From: Erodium maritimum
Lineage: Eukaryota; Streptophyta; Magnoliopsida; Geraniales; Geraniaceae
Direction: 5' to 3'
Assembly: GCA_963921825.1 (NCBI GenBank)
Contig: OY997594.1
Coordinates: 66,635,675-66,699,674 of the forward strand
Length of the DNA: 64,000 nt
Under the pieces are notes generated by a model. It ran no database searches. It was not told the origin of the DNA and worked only from the letters and a program-made list of their open reading frames with translations. Below, in pieces: positions 12,790 to 25,154 of this stretch. Numbering within the stretch: the stretch's first letter is position 1; each line of letters begins with the position of its first letter. Both the position numbers and the translations under genes were made by a program.

Positions 12790-13640
12790 CACCTCGTCCC
12801 ACAGACAATGAACTTTGTTTGGAAATCCAATTCTCAAAGCTATGAGGCAAAAAGCTCATGAGGAGTTGGATGTTATACAAAACGGAATGGAGTTGCTACT
12901 ACTCGATCGAGCTCAGGGTGCACTAAACAAGAGCTTTTCACCTCAGGTCCAAGAAGTATGTGTAGTCACTCTCGAGACCCACCTGATCGAGGTAAGGCTC
13001 TTGTCTCTTCTCCCTTATGGGTCATTGCATCGATGTTGCCTGTATCTGTATCTGCGTCTGAAGCATTTTTTTCCCATGTTATGGATTATCAAATGTGAGA
13101 GTAGCAAAAAAATGGTGTTGTCTGCTGAACCTATTAAACTGACTGCATGTGAGTTCATAGAGCAGATTGCGCCCTCTGTCTCTCAAGCAGTAACACTGGC
13201 TGGGGCTACTTCCCTGCCTTCAGTTTGCTGCATATGTTGCTCAACCAAAACAAGAGCTTCATGAGCTCTTTAAAACTGACTTACGGGTTTCATCGGTCGA
13301 ATTAATGGCATAGTGCAGTTCTCATTTTGAGGTTAATTTGGTGGCATCTAAACAATTGGTGGATATTTTTCTTGGAGGTCTCTCAATTGTTGGTAAGGTC
13401 ACAAGTGTTGTGGACATGCTTACCGGAACTAAACCAGAACTGGAAATATTATTGAACTAAACCAGAACTGGAAATATTATTGATACAATTACTTTTACAA
13501 GGCCCAATCGAAGATCCTTCCGGAGCAATTTCTGCAAGTAGATCATTGGTTCCTCCTCAAACATAAGGGTGTTTGTCATATACAGCAGGAAAGGCTCTCT
13601 GGGAGGAGGTTGAAAGTATTATGCAACTAAGAATAGTAGT
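12790..13640 (+). other. Unidentified gene-like fragment
   Basis: An open stretch at 12815-13264 contains a soluble-protein-like segment (RQKAHEELDVIQNGMELLLL, then FSPQVQEVCVVTLETHLIE) with candidate splice donors (AGGTAAGG near 12992). A later SEFIEQ-type helix occurs near 13155. I do not recognise the family. It looks like exons of a host gene captured or left as a fragment, because downstream frames are broken by stops. A 31-base tandem repeat (GAACTAAACCAGAACTGG...) sits at about 13424-13486. Confidence 0.3.
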
Positions 13641-14034
13641 AGGGGGTAGTATTATGTTACTATCTTGGAGGGATTGTCAATAGTAGTTCATTCGCTAATT
13701 ATAGTTAAGAGCATTTTCAGTGGTGGGCTATTCGTGCAGGCTGTTCGATTAAAAAATATTATTTTAGCTCGTTCTCCTTCATCAGCCTGTATTATCCGCC
13801 AGCAACCTCTAGCAATGGGTTGTTCGTGTTGGCTGTTTGTTGCTGGCTGCTCGAATAAATTAAAATTTTCTTCCAAATGTGTTTGATATTTCGTTGGATA
13901 TTGTACCTTTTGTAACAGCTTATATTGCATAAAAGTCCAATAGCAACGACAATTTCATTAAAAATAATTTAAATTCCAACATTGAGATCGAAATAACTAG
14001 AATGAAAGTACAATTAACCGACATCATATCTACT

Positions 14035-14650
14035 CTAAATGTGTTCGATGAGGTCTTCCTTCAATTCATGAAGAGCACGTTCATTTTGCAACATTTGGGT
14101 GTTTCCAACTATGACATTGGACGGGATGAAGCTTACTCGCGTGAATGTTGATTCGCTTGGCCCACCCTCATCTATTGGTTCAGTGAAGCCATCATATGTA
14201 TGACGTTCCGCCTCGACAATTATATTGTACATGATAACACATGTATTCATGACTAAGCCGAGGGAAGAAGGCATCCACATCCGACTCGGTTGAGTGATAA
14301 TGTGAAACCGAGATTGGAGGACCCCAAATGCTCGTTCCACATCCTTCCTGCAAGCTTCTTGGAGTTCTGCAAATTTCTTCTGTTTCGGCCGCTGAGCCAG
14401 TGGGATTGTTTTCACAAAAACCGGTCAAGAAGGGTAAATACCACAAGCAAGATAATACGGAAGTGTGCACTGGCGACCATTTACCGTATATTGGACTGGT
14501 CGTTGCCAACCATTGATGACGTCCGCGAACAATCTGGAATGGTTGAGCACAGTTAAGTCGTTGTTGGATCCCAATATGCCAACGAGTGCAAAATCCGTAA
14601 TCACCTTGAGAACCACGGTTGGTCTGTTCCCGTGGTCCCTCCTTGAAGTG
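14035..14650 (-). pseudogene. Harbinger DDE transposase, C-terminal part
   Basis: Minus strand. Reads RRDHGNRPTVVL, then GSNNDLTVL with the second catalytic Asp, CTLPYYLACGIYPS, and EACRKDVERAFGVLQSRFHI with the catalytic Glu. It ends LHELKEDLIEHI at about 14040. At least one frameshift separates the GIYPS and KTIPLAQ parts near 14420. The closest relative in the window is the transposase at 47417-48757. Confidence 0.85.
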
Positions 14651-14679
14651 AGCCTCTCAAATCCGTCGGGAAAGTCTTC

Positions 14680-15285
14680 TACTCCCAGGGACAGTGGAAG
14701 TGGGAGCACGTCACGATGGACTTCGTGAGTGGTTTGTCGAGATCGCCGAGGGGACACGATGCAGTTTGGGTGGTGGTCGATCGGTTGACAAAGGCGGCTC
14801 ACTTCTTAGCCATGAGGATGACCGATATCGTTGACGCTTTGAGTCATCTATACATCTGTGAGATTATCCGTCTCCACGGGGTCCCAGTGTTGGTGGTGTC
14901 CGACAGGGATCTTCGTTTCACTTCCAGGTTTTGGGAGAGTCTGCAGACAGCGCTGGGGACCGAGGTCCTACTCAGCACAGCGTATCACCCACAGATAGAC
15001 GGCCAGTCAGAGCGCACGATTCATATTTTGGAGGACATACTACGGGCATATGTGTTAGACTTCAGAGGGTCATGGGAGGACCACCTACCGTTAGTCGAGT
15101 TTGCCTACAACAACAGCTTCCAGGCCAGTATCGGAATGGCGCCGTTCAAAGCGTTGTATGGGAGGCCGTGTCGATCGCCCGTATGCTGGGCAGAAGTGGG
15201 GAATAAGAGTTTACTTGGTCCGGAGCTGGTCCGAGAGACGACCGAGAAGGTCGCGCTGATACGTGAGCGGTTAAGAACGGCGTAG
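14680..15285 (+). pseudogene. Chromovirus integrase core remnant
   Basis: Begins QWKWEHVTMDFVSGL with the first catalytic Asp, continues AVWVVVDRLTKAAHFL and VVSDRDLRFTSRFW with the second Asp, then TAYHPQIDGQSERTI with the catalytic Glu. After the GMAPFKALYGRPCRSP motif an in-frame TAG at 15283-15285 stops the frame where the family reads Gln. The His-Cys zinc region that should precede it is absent. Confidence 0.9.
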
Positions 15286-15760
15286 AGTCGACAGAAGGGC
15301 TATGCGGATAAACGGCGCCGACCTCTCGAGTTCGCAGTCGGTGATCATGTATTCCTGAAGGTGAGTCCGAAGAAGGGACTGGTACGGTTTAACCGCGGTG
15401 GAGGAAAGTTAGCCACGCGGTATAGCAGGCCTTTCGAGATTTTGGGTAGAGTGGGAGCCGTTGCGTACCGCCTCGCATTACCACCGCAGCTTGGGAATGT
15501 CCATAACGTCTTCCACGTTTCTCAACTGCGGAAGTATAATGCGAACCCCTCCCACGTCATTGAGTGGGTAGACATTGAGATAGTCGAGGATGTCTCTTAT
15601 GAGGAGCAGTCGGTCAGGATATTGGATACATAGGAGCAGGTCTTGCGTGGCAAGACTATCCGACTGGTACGGGTGCAATGGCGACACCACGAAGCAGAGT
15701 CGACCTGGGAGCGCGAGGACGAGGTTTGCGCGAAGTACCCCAACCTGTTCGATCCCTGAG
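15286..15760 (+). pseudogene. Chromovirus integrase C-terminus with chromodomain
   Basis: After the TAG, the same frame reads DKRRRPLEFAVGDHVFLKV and RPFEILGRVGAVAYRLALP, the GPY/F module, then NVHNVFHVSQLRKY. A second TAG interrupts at 15631-15633. The final segment, IRLVRVQWRHHEAESTWERE and KYPNLFDP, is a chromodomain, which in this clade steers integration toward heterochromatin. Confidence 0.85.
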
Positions 15761-15809
15761 GTACGTTCGTTTTTAATTTTGCGGAAGAAATTCCTTTAAG
15801 GGGGTAGAT

Positions 15810-18178
15810 TGTAAGAACCGCATTCGGTCAACGCCGGTCAAACCGGCAGAAATCGGGAAGAGTTGACTTTTCACCAAAAAAGTCAATCGACGACGCCAGA
15901 GGTCGTCCGGGACTTATCCGGGATCCAAAAAGCTTAGCCGTCGTTACGGGGAGCTTAATTGGATCGTTTCCTTGCAAATGAGGGTTCGTAAAAATGTCAA
16001 AATCGGGCCGAACGGGTTCGATATTTGAAAAATCGGATTATTAAAGTATCTTTTGAGATACTTTGGAGAGAGAGTGGTCCCCACTTCGACACATATCACT
16101 AGCTTTGTGGAAGAGAGAAAATAGGAGGAGATAAGACCTCTTTACCCTTGCTTTAAAGGCAAGAAGACAAATTGGGAGGACACCTTTGTCTTTTACCAAA
16201 AGTAGGTCTTTATTGAGAAGAAGAAGAAGAAGAAGAAGAAGAAGAAGAAGAAGAAGAAAAGAAATGAGGTTTTTTCCCCATCATCCAAGCCTTGTTTCTT
16301 CGATATTCTTTCTTATTCTTCATTTCCTCGTCGTTTCCTACGCTAAAAACCTATTCTTTTCCCATTTTGTTGAGTTTGAAGTTATGGGTTTTGTTGGGGA
16401 TGGATGAACTAGGATGAATGTTAGTGGATTTGAGTAGAAATGATGGAAAGTTGGAGATTTGTGGTGGAAAATTAGTGGGTCTTGGTAATTTGGTGAAACA
16501 CTAATTTGTTCTTGGAAAAATTGATGAGATTGAGATTGGATTTTGCTGAAATTGGTTGACACTTGGGGAAATTGGAACCTAGAACTTGCTACTAGTGTGT
16601 TGAAGAAAGGAAAGAAAAAAAAAGGGGAAAAACCCGCTGGTCCATAGCGGATCCGTGGTGTCTCCCATAGTGGAGCCTACCACGGCCCCGTGACTCACCC
16701 GTAACGGAGCACGTCACGGCTCCGTGACCCAATCCGTGATAGAGCAGAAATGGGCCATTCCGAACCCATTTTGTTGATATCAGGTATTAAGAAAGATAAT
16801 TAATGGCCGTACTTGTTGGGGTACATTGAGGTGTTAATTTCTTTAAGATCGACTTTGGGTTCTTTTTGAGACTTGCGTGATTTCGTTATCTTAGATCTTA
16901 TCCTCGATCGCGGTGAAAGGAGGCACTCGACGGTTCGTCGCATACTGGAGTGGATTGCGTTTGAGGTAAGAAAAAGTAGCGAATATTGGTATGATTTAGG
17001 AAAGTTACTAGTAAATGGATGTGGGCACCTAGTGGTGTCCGTAGGTTATGAATTCTCGATATAATACAGATTTGCATGTGGGTCCCTGGTTGGGCTCATA
17101 GGTTTGTGGACTTGCCGTGTTGTAGAATTGCATGTGGGTACTTGGTTGTACCCGTAGGTTGTGTGTGCTCTGTGATCGTCGTGACTTGTCTATTGACTCA
17201 TGTTGTGTTTGTGTGATTGACCTTTTGCCCGTTTGAAGTGTTAAAACCGCGTTTGTAGCGAATAAGTTGTGAATTGAATGATGCATGCGACGTAATATTT
17301 TCCATGTGACATTTAGCTGTGATTGTGATTGTTCTGGTGATACCTGGATGAGCTGTGCCCGAGAGGTGTGCCGTACCTTCCGATACGCGGCCGGTAAAGT
17401 GACGAGGGTTGTGTTTCCCGCGAGGCGTGTCGTACCTTCCGACGCACGATCGGTAATGTGTTGAGGCTTGAGATTCCGCGAAGAGGTGTTTTCCCTGCCT
17501 ACCGACTAGCACTCGGGAAGTGTGCGCTTATTCCGCGAGAAGGTCGACCGCCTGGCCCGACTGTGTGTCGGGGAAAGTGCGTGGTGCAGTGCCAGGCCCA
17601 ACCGGATTGCTACCGGAAGCTGAGCAGAAGGTGTCTTGATCCTTTGTGATATTGAGTGTTTGTGTGTGTTTGCATTTGGTAGTGTCATGTGACTTCCTGT
17701 GTGAGATGGAGAGTAAAGGTATGGATGTTGAGAATTGACCTTGTGACGGTTGGGTGTCAGGTGTGAGATATGCATTCCCCTAAGTTTGGACTGGGCGTTG
17801 ATAGTTGTTTTACTTGTTTTAAATTGTTGGTTTGTTGATGTTTTACTAGTATGCCTTGGTCAGACGGGTATTCGTGGCGGTGAGAAAAAATGCTCATCCC
17901 CTTTACTACTTTTCCTACAGGTTGGTCGTGAGTTGGTTAGAAGGACATCTCGAAGCTAAGGAGCTCATAGCGAGAGTCCGGGTTTGGGGCAGTATTTAGA
18001 GATGTAATCCTTTTGTACCAAACTTATTTATTTTTGGACCTGAGCGTATGACTCATTTTATGTCAATTTCTGTTGTTAAAGAGCATTTGGGATGGTATTT
18101 TTTGTTTTAAAACTGTTTCCATTATAAATTTCCGGTTCACGTCTCGAGTCCGGTCAAAACCGGATTTGGGGCGTGACA
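15810..18178 (+). repeat. 3' LTR of the chromovirus, 2.37 kb
   Basis: TGTAAGAACCG to GGGGCGTGACA, preceded by the polypurine tract. It contains a GAA microsatellite (about 16217-16260), a GC-rich stretch of CACGGNNCCGTGAC repeats at about 16640-16745, and a repeat block of CGTACCTTCCGA.. units at 17360-17540. Confidence 0.9.
16217..16260 (+). repeat. GAA trinucleotide microsatellite
   Basis: About fourteen consecutive GAA units inside the chromovirus LTR. Confidence 0.95.
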
Positions 18179-18719
18179 GTCAAGATTGTCAAGCATCCCG
18201 GGAAATCCACGCGCTTCATTCACCGATAAATTGTAGTTCATATCAGCTTGTGTTAGCCTATGCTGGTACGTCGGGTCGAAGATAGTAACAACTCCCCCGA
18301 AAAATTTGATCACGCACTCCAAAGTCGTGCTTTCGCCTATTTTCAGGTACTCGCCCAATTCATCGGCTGTAATTCCATAACACAATTGCCTAATGGCCGC
18401 AATATAATTTTGATATAGAGATAACAATATATGACCCACAGCGTCAAACCGTTTCCTGAAGTACTCATCGTTATCCTCCAATGCACTGAAAATGCACATC
18501 CTTGTACACGGGGTTCCCATTGAAGTAGTCGCGTATTAAACGTTCGTTCGCAGCTTTCCAGTCTCGTTTGATGTAGTTTCTCTTCCATGGTCGTACTGCG
18601 ACTACGACTTCGTCTAACAAACCTTGAATGACCTCGCTGGACATGCAATCTTCAAGTGCTTCTTCCAACATTCCCTAGAGCACAAGCTCGTTGGCACGAG
18701 TATCAACATTTTTCGCCAT
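18179..18719 (-). pseudogene. Harbinger DDE transposase, N-terminal part
   Basis: Minus strand. An ATG at 18719 gives MAKNVDTRANELVL, followed at once by a stop. The frame then reads ERLIRDYFNGNPVYKDVHFQ, shifts near 18480, and continues with RQLCYGITADELGEYLKIGE and VNEARGFPGMLDNLD, the first catalytic Asp region. It is cut there by the gypsy LTR. The damage (early stop, frameshift, insertion) makes it clearly inactive. Confidence 0.8.
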
Positions 18720-19053
18720 TTCGATGAAAATTAGAGAGACCAAGAATTCAAATTCTGGAGGAAACGGTAATGGAAGGTGTGTTTTTTTATGCAAAAACCT
18801 GAATTGATACATAATTTGGAACAAACTAGCATTTAATTTTGTTTATTTCAACATAAAAATTGTTTCTTCAAGAGTCAACTATTGGTCAAAGAAGAAGTAG
18901 TCGTTGGCGCCGGGGTATGGTGTTGTCAATTGCGTTAGCGTCGATAGTCTCCGCCAGCATCGAACCACCTGCGAACCTCTTATAAACTGCCACCATTTCA
19001 TCTCCGTCAGCACCAAACCGTCAATAAACCGCCTAATATTGGAGATGCTCTAA

Positions 19054-19699
19054 ATACAACCTCAACACGAAATCAATAAGGCCTTTATTATTTCCTTTTT
19101 AAAATAATATGGCATTTATCATATAGATTGCACATTTAATTATGGATGAACTCATTAATTATCGGTATAAACAGAAAGTGCTAACCCAAAAACGCTCTTA
19201 ACGATAGCCATTTTAGGGTTTGAAGATATGGACGTGGCCATATAGTAGTATTTCACTGGAATTTCACGGTGGCTGCACCGATGACGAGGAGCCCTGGTAC
19301 GAGGGCAGGGCTCATTGGTTGGAGGCAGTTGTGGAAGCAGCCGAAAATAGATCCAAGGTGCCGATTCACGACAATAATAGAGGGCTTGCCTGTAGAAAAG
19401 AAGTCCTTCAAAATCTGGGGCGGCGGGGCAAGAAGAGGAACACGTCTTCTTGGTGTCACTGAGGATGGCGTTGCATAATTTAGGCGATCAGTGGAGGGAC
19501 TTCCCCGGTTAGATCTACCGTCGTCTCTTCCATATGTAGAGGCAGCGAGCAACATGCAGAACCTGGTGGAGCCTCGGATGGTCACATGACCGATGGATGT
19601 CCCATGAGGAGGGTCGGTGGATCTGGATGAGACGTGACAAATGGAAGAGCCTGACATACAAAGCTATGGACAAAGTCCTCTTGACTTACTAGAGATCAT
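19054..19699. other. Region without recognised gene
   Basis: Contains open frames on both strands of 70-134 residues but no motif I recognise. The part next to the LINE-like remnant is probably its 5' region. Confidence 0.3.
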
Positions 19700-20569
19700 G
19701 AAGGGGTTATGCAGTTAAATGAAAGGACTGACAATCCAAGAAGTAGTGGTTCCTCCGATGGAGGTATGTGACTAGGAGTGAGTTTCGCGTCTGCTCTTGT
19801 TGTGAGGGTGCTGACTCCGAGGGCTTTCCATTGGCAATCCCTCGTGGATTGGTTTTCATAACCGTGGCCTTTTTCTTTCGGAAGACGATGGAAAGGGAGA
19901 GGATCCTAGCCGGAGAGTCATGGACATTTCGTCGAGCCTTAGTGGTGCTCGCGGACCTCCAGCTATACATACGGCCACATGATATCGCCTTCACACACTT
20001 CTCGGAGTGGGTTCGAGTCACCAACCTTCTGGTGGGTGTTGGGAACTAAGGGGTGAGATTACAAGTCGGGGAGAACTTAGGGACATGCCTAATATTGGAT
20101 GACGATCCTAACATAATGAGTTTGGGACACTTCATGGGGATCTGGGTGCGGCTGAAGATGGGACAACCACTATAGTGCCAATTCTGGTTCTGGGAGCGGA
20201 CTCTAAGGTACAATTGCTATTGATCATATCGTATGATTTTGTACTTGATCACTGCTTTATTTGTGACCGGGTGGGTCATCTGGCCAAGGACAAAGAACAG
20301 AGACTGACAATGAGAGAAATTATAGAACCCTGGGGCAATCAGATTTAGAGGAGGCTAGGACAAGGCAAACCGGGGCAAGGCTGAGCTTAGGGTATGGGAA
20401 CTTCGGGTGGATCACAAAGTCCGATCCTTGTGGGAGAAAAGGCTCTTATGGTTGATCCCTAGTCGGTAGAACGGAAGGCAAATGCAAGATAATGGAGGAG
20501 ACAACCCCTTCGCGGGATCAGGAGATAACACAAACTATCAAGCATAAGGATGCCAACTCCACCCCTACA
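19700..20569 (+). pseudogene. Decayed LINE-like DUF4283 protein, copy 2
   Basis: Shares with 229-897 the reading IQEVVVPPMEV, FFFRKTMERERIL, SWTFRRALVVLADLQ and FTHFSEWVRVTNLLVG. Further on, MGIWVRLKMGQP and YDFVLDHCFICDRVGHLAKD give a zinc knuckle with the last Cys replaced by Asp. Several frameshifts are needed. The sequence is cut at 20570 by a hAT-like element and seems to continue after it. Confidence 0.6.
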
Positions 20570-21145
20570 CAAGGTTATAAACGTTATGCACTAGTCGGAC
20601 ATGAAGAGGTCCTAGGCGTTAGGCGGTGATTAATCAAATATTTTTTAGTTATATACTATCAAATTTTATATTATATTATATTATATAAAAAATATTAATA
20701 ATATCAAACATTAAATATATAAAAAAATAAACATTCTACTAAACTAAAAATATTATACAATTCTTAAAACAAAATCAATACTTTATCAACTCAATTAGCA
20801 TAGGTTTATGCAATTTTTATGCTTTGAAAATAGTGAACAAAGAAGATTAATAGTGTGAATCGAACTCAAGATGTAATACTTGAACAAAATGGACTCTACG
20901 GCTCTACTAACTCAATTAGCATAATTTTATGGTCTTACTTAATTTTTAAAATATTAGAAGTTGTCTTTTTAATTACGAACCCGACCCGACGCCTGGCTGA
21001 TCCTGAAGATTAATCGGCCGATCAGCGATTAATCAGCCCATATCCCCCCCCCCCAAACGGCTTGGAGCGCTCTAGGAGGATAAATCGGTCTCCAAAGCCC
21101 ATTTTAATGCCTGGACGCCTTCAGGCGGGGATTTTTACATCCTTG
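20570..21145. mobile_element. hAT-like miniature element 1 (576 bp)
   Basis: Ends CAAGGTTATAAACG and, inverted, CAAGGATGTAAAAATCC. It is flanked by an 8-bp target duplication with one mismatch: CCCCTACA at 20562-20569 and CCCGTACA at 21146-21153. GC-rich arms with GGCGTTAGGCGGTGATTAATC surround an AT-rich centre. It has no transposase. Eight-base duplications are typical of hAT elements. Confidence 0.75.
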
Positions 21146-21153
21146 CCCGTACA

Positions 21154-22069
21154 TCATAGGATAAGACATTTTCCGTCATGAGGGGGTCCACCCCTCCTAC
21201 ACAGGGTATTGGTGGCACTAGAAAGGTAAAGAGCCTTTGATATTTTCAACATCAACTAAGGGCCCAACCTAAAAGAATCTTTGGGGGATTCACACCTCGG
21301 GCCCCGAGGACTGGGAAGGGGTCCACTATTAGGTTGTTTTTAGGTATCGGGAAATGACTAGTTGTGGATTTTCTAAGGAAGGAATGAGAAGGTTTCGTGC
21401 AACAAGACGAGGCATCGGGGAAACCGATGGGGTGTTAAACACCCTTGCCTCTCCCAATTAGAAACTTGGGGTCAGTGAGAGGTACGCATGTACTACCTCC
21501 TCACCGGGTGCAAGGTGGCTTTGGATCCATCAAATACTTGCATGATACCTCTCAACCATCTTGGGAGCCAACAACTTTATGTTCTTGGGCCCCTCACTAA
21601 TTATCCGAGGGAGGACGACAATCGTTGGTTCTGCAAGGGAGTATCCATTCGAGTTGTGCACCATCACATCTTAGGGTTTAGGTATGCCATGCCCGTTTTG
21701 TCAGTCTCTAACAGTTGTATCGATGGTCCCGACCGTTGCCGCAACCTGAAGACAACCTTTAGATTCATATGGCCGATTTCACTTTCTTATAGTCCCACAA
21801 TGTTCAAAATTTATGTTTATTTCAACTTTTATGTTCATTTAGTTTATAGACTCTTATGCGTATCCGTTTATCGTTTTGTGCTTTCGAGCATTAATCTATA
21901 AATTATGTATTTACATTCAATAAATATATAAATTGAACTCGAGATATTGTCGATTTAGTTTAAGTTTTTATAAACGAAAAATCACATTTTTGAGCAAATG
22001 AGGGTAATTTATTAATAAAATCAAAATACAGACACTAAGTCAACAACGACATTAAAAATGTGAAAATAA
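21154..22069 (+). other. Probable downstream part of the LINE-like remnant
   Basis: A glycine- and threonine-rich low-complexity start resembles the tail of the first DUF4283 protein. An open frame at 21488-21901 shows no domain I recognise. The region ends in AT-rich sequence with CAATAAATATATAA. No RT motif is visible. Confidence 0.35.
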
Positions 22070-22431
22070 CAGTGTTTTATAAATCCCGACTAGGCGCCGC
22101 TTAGGCGTCCGCCTAGGCACCTAGAACAATTTTTCATAGTATACTGACTAAATTAAAATAATTAGATGGTTATGCAAAGTTTTTTTTGGTGTTGGTGATA
22201 TTATAAGTTGTGCTTCTGAGTTGTTTGGTGTTATATTTTAGGTATTTTAAATATTTGTTACCATTTTTAATATAATGAAATTCATATTTGGTTTCTATAT
22301 ATAATAATACATCTTTAAATTTTTTTTTAAATAATAGAAAAATACAAATTCGATTAATCCCCGTCTAGCCCCCGATTAATCCCTGAAGGCCCTAGCCGTT
22401 CGACTAGCGCCTAACGACTTTTAGAACATTG
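22070..22431. mobile_element. hAT-like miniature element 2 (362 bp)
   Basis: Ends CAGTGTTTTATAAATCCCG and, inverted, CAATGTTCTAAAAGTCG. The 8-bp target duplication is GAAAATAA (22062-22069) and GAAAATAG (22432-22439). It is nearly the reverse complement of the element at 55138-55500, sharing the whole AT-rich core, so both are copies of one short family. Confidence 0.85.
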
Positions 22432-22439
22432 GAAAATAG

Positions 22440-24060
22440 ACACTGAAATGAAAGGAAATAAAAGGGAGAGTTTGGAGTTGTGACCCGTAGGTAACAGACG
22501 CTAACCCTATAACAATAAACTCGGCGAACCCGGTACACTTAGCTAAAAGATCGTAACCATTGAGTTTGCTACCATGGGGTAGCTCAAAGGCCCCATTATC
22601 TGACTCGACCTGAAACTGTGCGTAAATGGATAACGGCCAACTAGGGAGAACACCATACAATAGGAGGGGATAGGTCATCGGGTTTACACCGATCGTGGCA
22701 GGACGGGTCATGCATCCACACACACGACCCAATGCGAGTTGACCCGATCATATTCCCATGCGAGGCTGTGCAACAATCCTTGCTTGGATCATGGTCGGGT
22801 AAACTAAATCCCTAGGTGTTGGCCCATCCATATATCTAAAACACACGCGGGGGCTCTCTTGGTTAAGCAGAAATTCATGTTTTTCCATCGTCTCGCTTGG
22901 TCCTTCATCCTCTATTGGACATAATGTTGATATCGAGTAGAGGCACACGTGCTTCCATCACCAAGGATGTGCTCTCGGAATAGGCAGGAGGTCTTGTATT
23001 GTTGGGCCGTCGCTTATTTTCTAGGCTTCGAAGACACATACATTGATGGGGTCTAAGGGTACCCTTGAGATCTTCAGTTCGCCCCGTTAGATCATAGTGG
23101 ACGACTTCCTTTGGGGTGTCCTATACCCACACGGTCCTATACGTTCCTTGATCCCGAAAATCTTGTTTTCCCACGTCTCATCCTGCAGGCGCGTCTCGGA
23201 GACAGACATCTAGAAAGGGGCGTTGATCGTGCGAGTGGTGGACTGTGAACGGGGGCCAGGCCAAGAGCCCCACCGTGGGATTCATCGTTAGTATACCGAG
23301 GGCTAAAAGAGATGCCATATTACTACCTCCCTTTAGGAGAGGGTATTTCAGTCCATGTGTACCAACGGAGGTTGGGAGCAGGCAGATCCGTAGCGGGCTA
23401 AGGGGTGTGATGGACGCGGTGGCTTGGGGGATCCCATCGGGATTGGATATCTCAGTTGTTGTCAAGTGATGTTCGACAAGAGTGTTTCTATTGTAGGCCA
23501 CTAGGAGTCGATCCAGTTCGTTCAAGCCTGTCTCGATGGGTTGAGGCAGGCGTGGTCGGTAGAATGGAACCCTATTAAGGGATGTTGGTGGAAATATGGA
23601 GGTGGGAAAGGGTGGAGTCCAGTCGTAGTCCATTGGCACCCTGGATGCAATAAGTGGAACATCCCTTATCCCCCCGGCAAACTATGCAGAGGCATGATGG
23701 TAGTCCCATGGCGTCCCCCGCATGATGTGTTGAGTTCAGTCATCGTAGAGAGTGGGTATGGGGAGGAGGTTGATCGGTCATGGCGGTTACCTAGTCCGGA
23801 TGTGGAGAGAGTAGAGGGGGACGATGTCACCGTTTCCATCGATGGGGAGGGGGAATGACCTGGGTGAAGGTGTGAGCGGTGATAGGACATGGGTAGTGGT
23901 TGTGAGAGTTCCAGCAGTTACCACGTGGGTGACTGGCGTCAAGACCTTGATATCTAGGGTCGGCATGATGGGACGGAGCATGAGGGTGACATAGACAAAG
24001 GAACTGGGACGGTAGTGACAGACGGCGGAACAAAGAGGAGATGAGAGAACCCTAGAAGCA
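22440..24060 (-). other. Unidentified coding-like remnant
   Basis: Minus-strand frames at 23639-23178 and 22732-22421 have ordinary protein composition, but I recognise no family and stops separate them. Plus-strand frames in the same stretch are no better. It may be part of an old element captured between the LINE-like remnant and duplicate B. Confidence 0.25.
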
Positions 24061-24407
24061 AAGATGGTGTAACATACTTAAACTATATAAACGAAAAATA
24101 ATATAGCTAATGTATGTGAAAATATTTTGAAGAGATAATTGTAAAAAGCCGTTTGAGGTATTTAGTTTTTGTAAACACTATATTTGATAATTAAAAAATA
24201 TATATATTGAACTTAGTTTTATATTATAATTTAAATGAAAATGATGATTTTTGTTTTAATAATTTATATTTAAAATAATAATAAATAAATAAAACCCAAA
24301 ATTTCATTTATCAACTTTATTTGAAATATTTGTATAAAATATGAAAAACATCATGGAAATATACCTGCGACATGTTTTCTAATTTTGAAGGAACCGTATT
24401 AGTATTA
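24061..24407. other. AT-rich spacer
   Basis: AT-rich with runs of TATAT; no gene or element recognised. Confidence 0.5.
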
Positions 24408-25146
24408 GAGCATGCACAATGGGAGGAACCGTATGTGAGAACTGTATGCTGACTGTGCAATATAGTGGTTTGCAGGCCCTGAAATGAATTATGCTCCACA
24501 ATGGTAAGAACCAGATAGGGAACTGTATTGTGAGTGGATGTTGACTGCATATTGAATTGATATTTTGCTGATATAATTAAATTTTTATTAAAACAGTAAA
24601 CATTATATAAAATTGAAATAAGTTTGATAAAAATAATTAATTATAAATAATTTTAACACAAGTTATTAAAAAATGAACTTCAATTTTTATTCATGCCCTT
24701 AATAATACAGCCCCCAAAAAATACAAGTTGAAGCATACAATTCAAGACCATGAGTTTTGTTATTGAAGCCTTTTCATTTGAGCGTCAAGATCTTCCATTC
24801 GTGCCTTTTCATTGTATTGTTTAAAGTGTTGGTTCCATTGCATGGAGTAGTCCTAATAGAGTCGGCCCCTTTCTATTTCTATTCGTTGCGCCTCGGACCT
24901 TGCTCGTTCCATGTCCGCCATGACACTTATTTCATCACTGAGGGTCTTTCCCTTCTTCTTCGAAGACTTCTTGCCCAATGGTAGCTTTTCCACATGTTGA
25001 GGTCTTTGAGAAGGACCTCCCTCGGTCGTAGGGGAATAGTCTCTTTCTTGATGACCTCTCTCGGTCGGGTTGGAAGGTGCCCATTCTTGTTGGGAGTCAC
25101 CACCAAGAGTTGTGTATTCTTCACCAGTACTTGTGGGTGGTGTTGA
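24408..25146 (-). pseudogene. Harbinger ORF1 copy B, C-terminal part and element end
   Basis: Minus strand. From 25146 the frame reads the Ser/Thr/Pro linker, LGKKSSKKKGKTLSDEISVMADMERA and a Glu/Arg-rich coiled coil, with a stop inside it. Noncoding sequence then runs to a GAGCATGCACAATGGG end at 24408, preceded by TTA, which looks like a Harbinger terminus. The matching right terminus upstream of the N-terminal part (near 30336) is only approximate. Confidence 0.55.
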
Positions 25147-25154
25147 GCTGTAAG

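Larger units (their letters stand above)
14655..18178 (+). mobile_element. 5'-truncated Ty3/gypsy chromovirus (Tekay/Del-like)
   Basis: Holds only the integrase core, the C-terminal chromodomain, a polypurine tract (AAGGGGGTAGAT, about 15798-15809) and one 2.37-kb LTR. Gag, protease, RT and RNase H are missing. The LTR is the same family as the three solo LTRs of this window, so this copy shows which internal region they once had. Confidence 0.85.
13709..19050 (-). mobile_element. PIF/Harbinger element with a nested gypsy 3' half
   Basis: Outer ends are GAGCATTTTCAGTGG (left) and, read on the other strand, GAGCATCTCCAATATTAGG (right), the GAGCA-type Harbinger terminal repeats. A 3-bp TAA target duplication flanks them (13706-13708 and 19051-19053). 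Inside, on the minus strand, is a PIF-type DDE transposase in two pieces (18719-18179 and about 14650-14035). They are separated by a truncated chromovirus (about 14655-18178). About 17 transposase residues are missing at the junction, so the gypsy arrived with a small deletion or was truncated afterwards. Confidence 0.8.

Noticed and set aside
23178..23890. Overlapping open frames on both strands as a host gene
   Set aside because: No start, splice or domain support, and the frames are broken by stops; left as an unidentified remnant.
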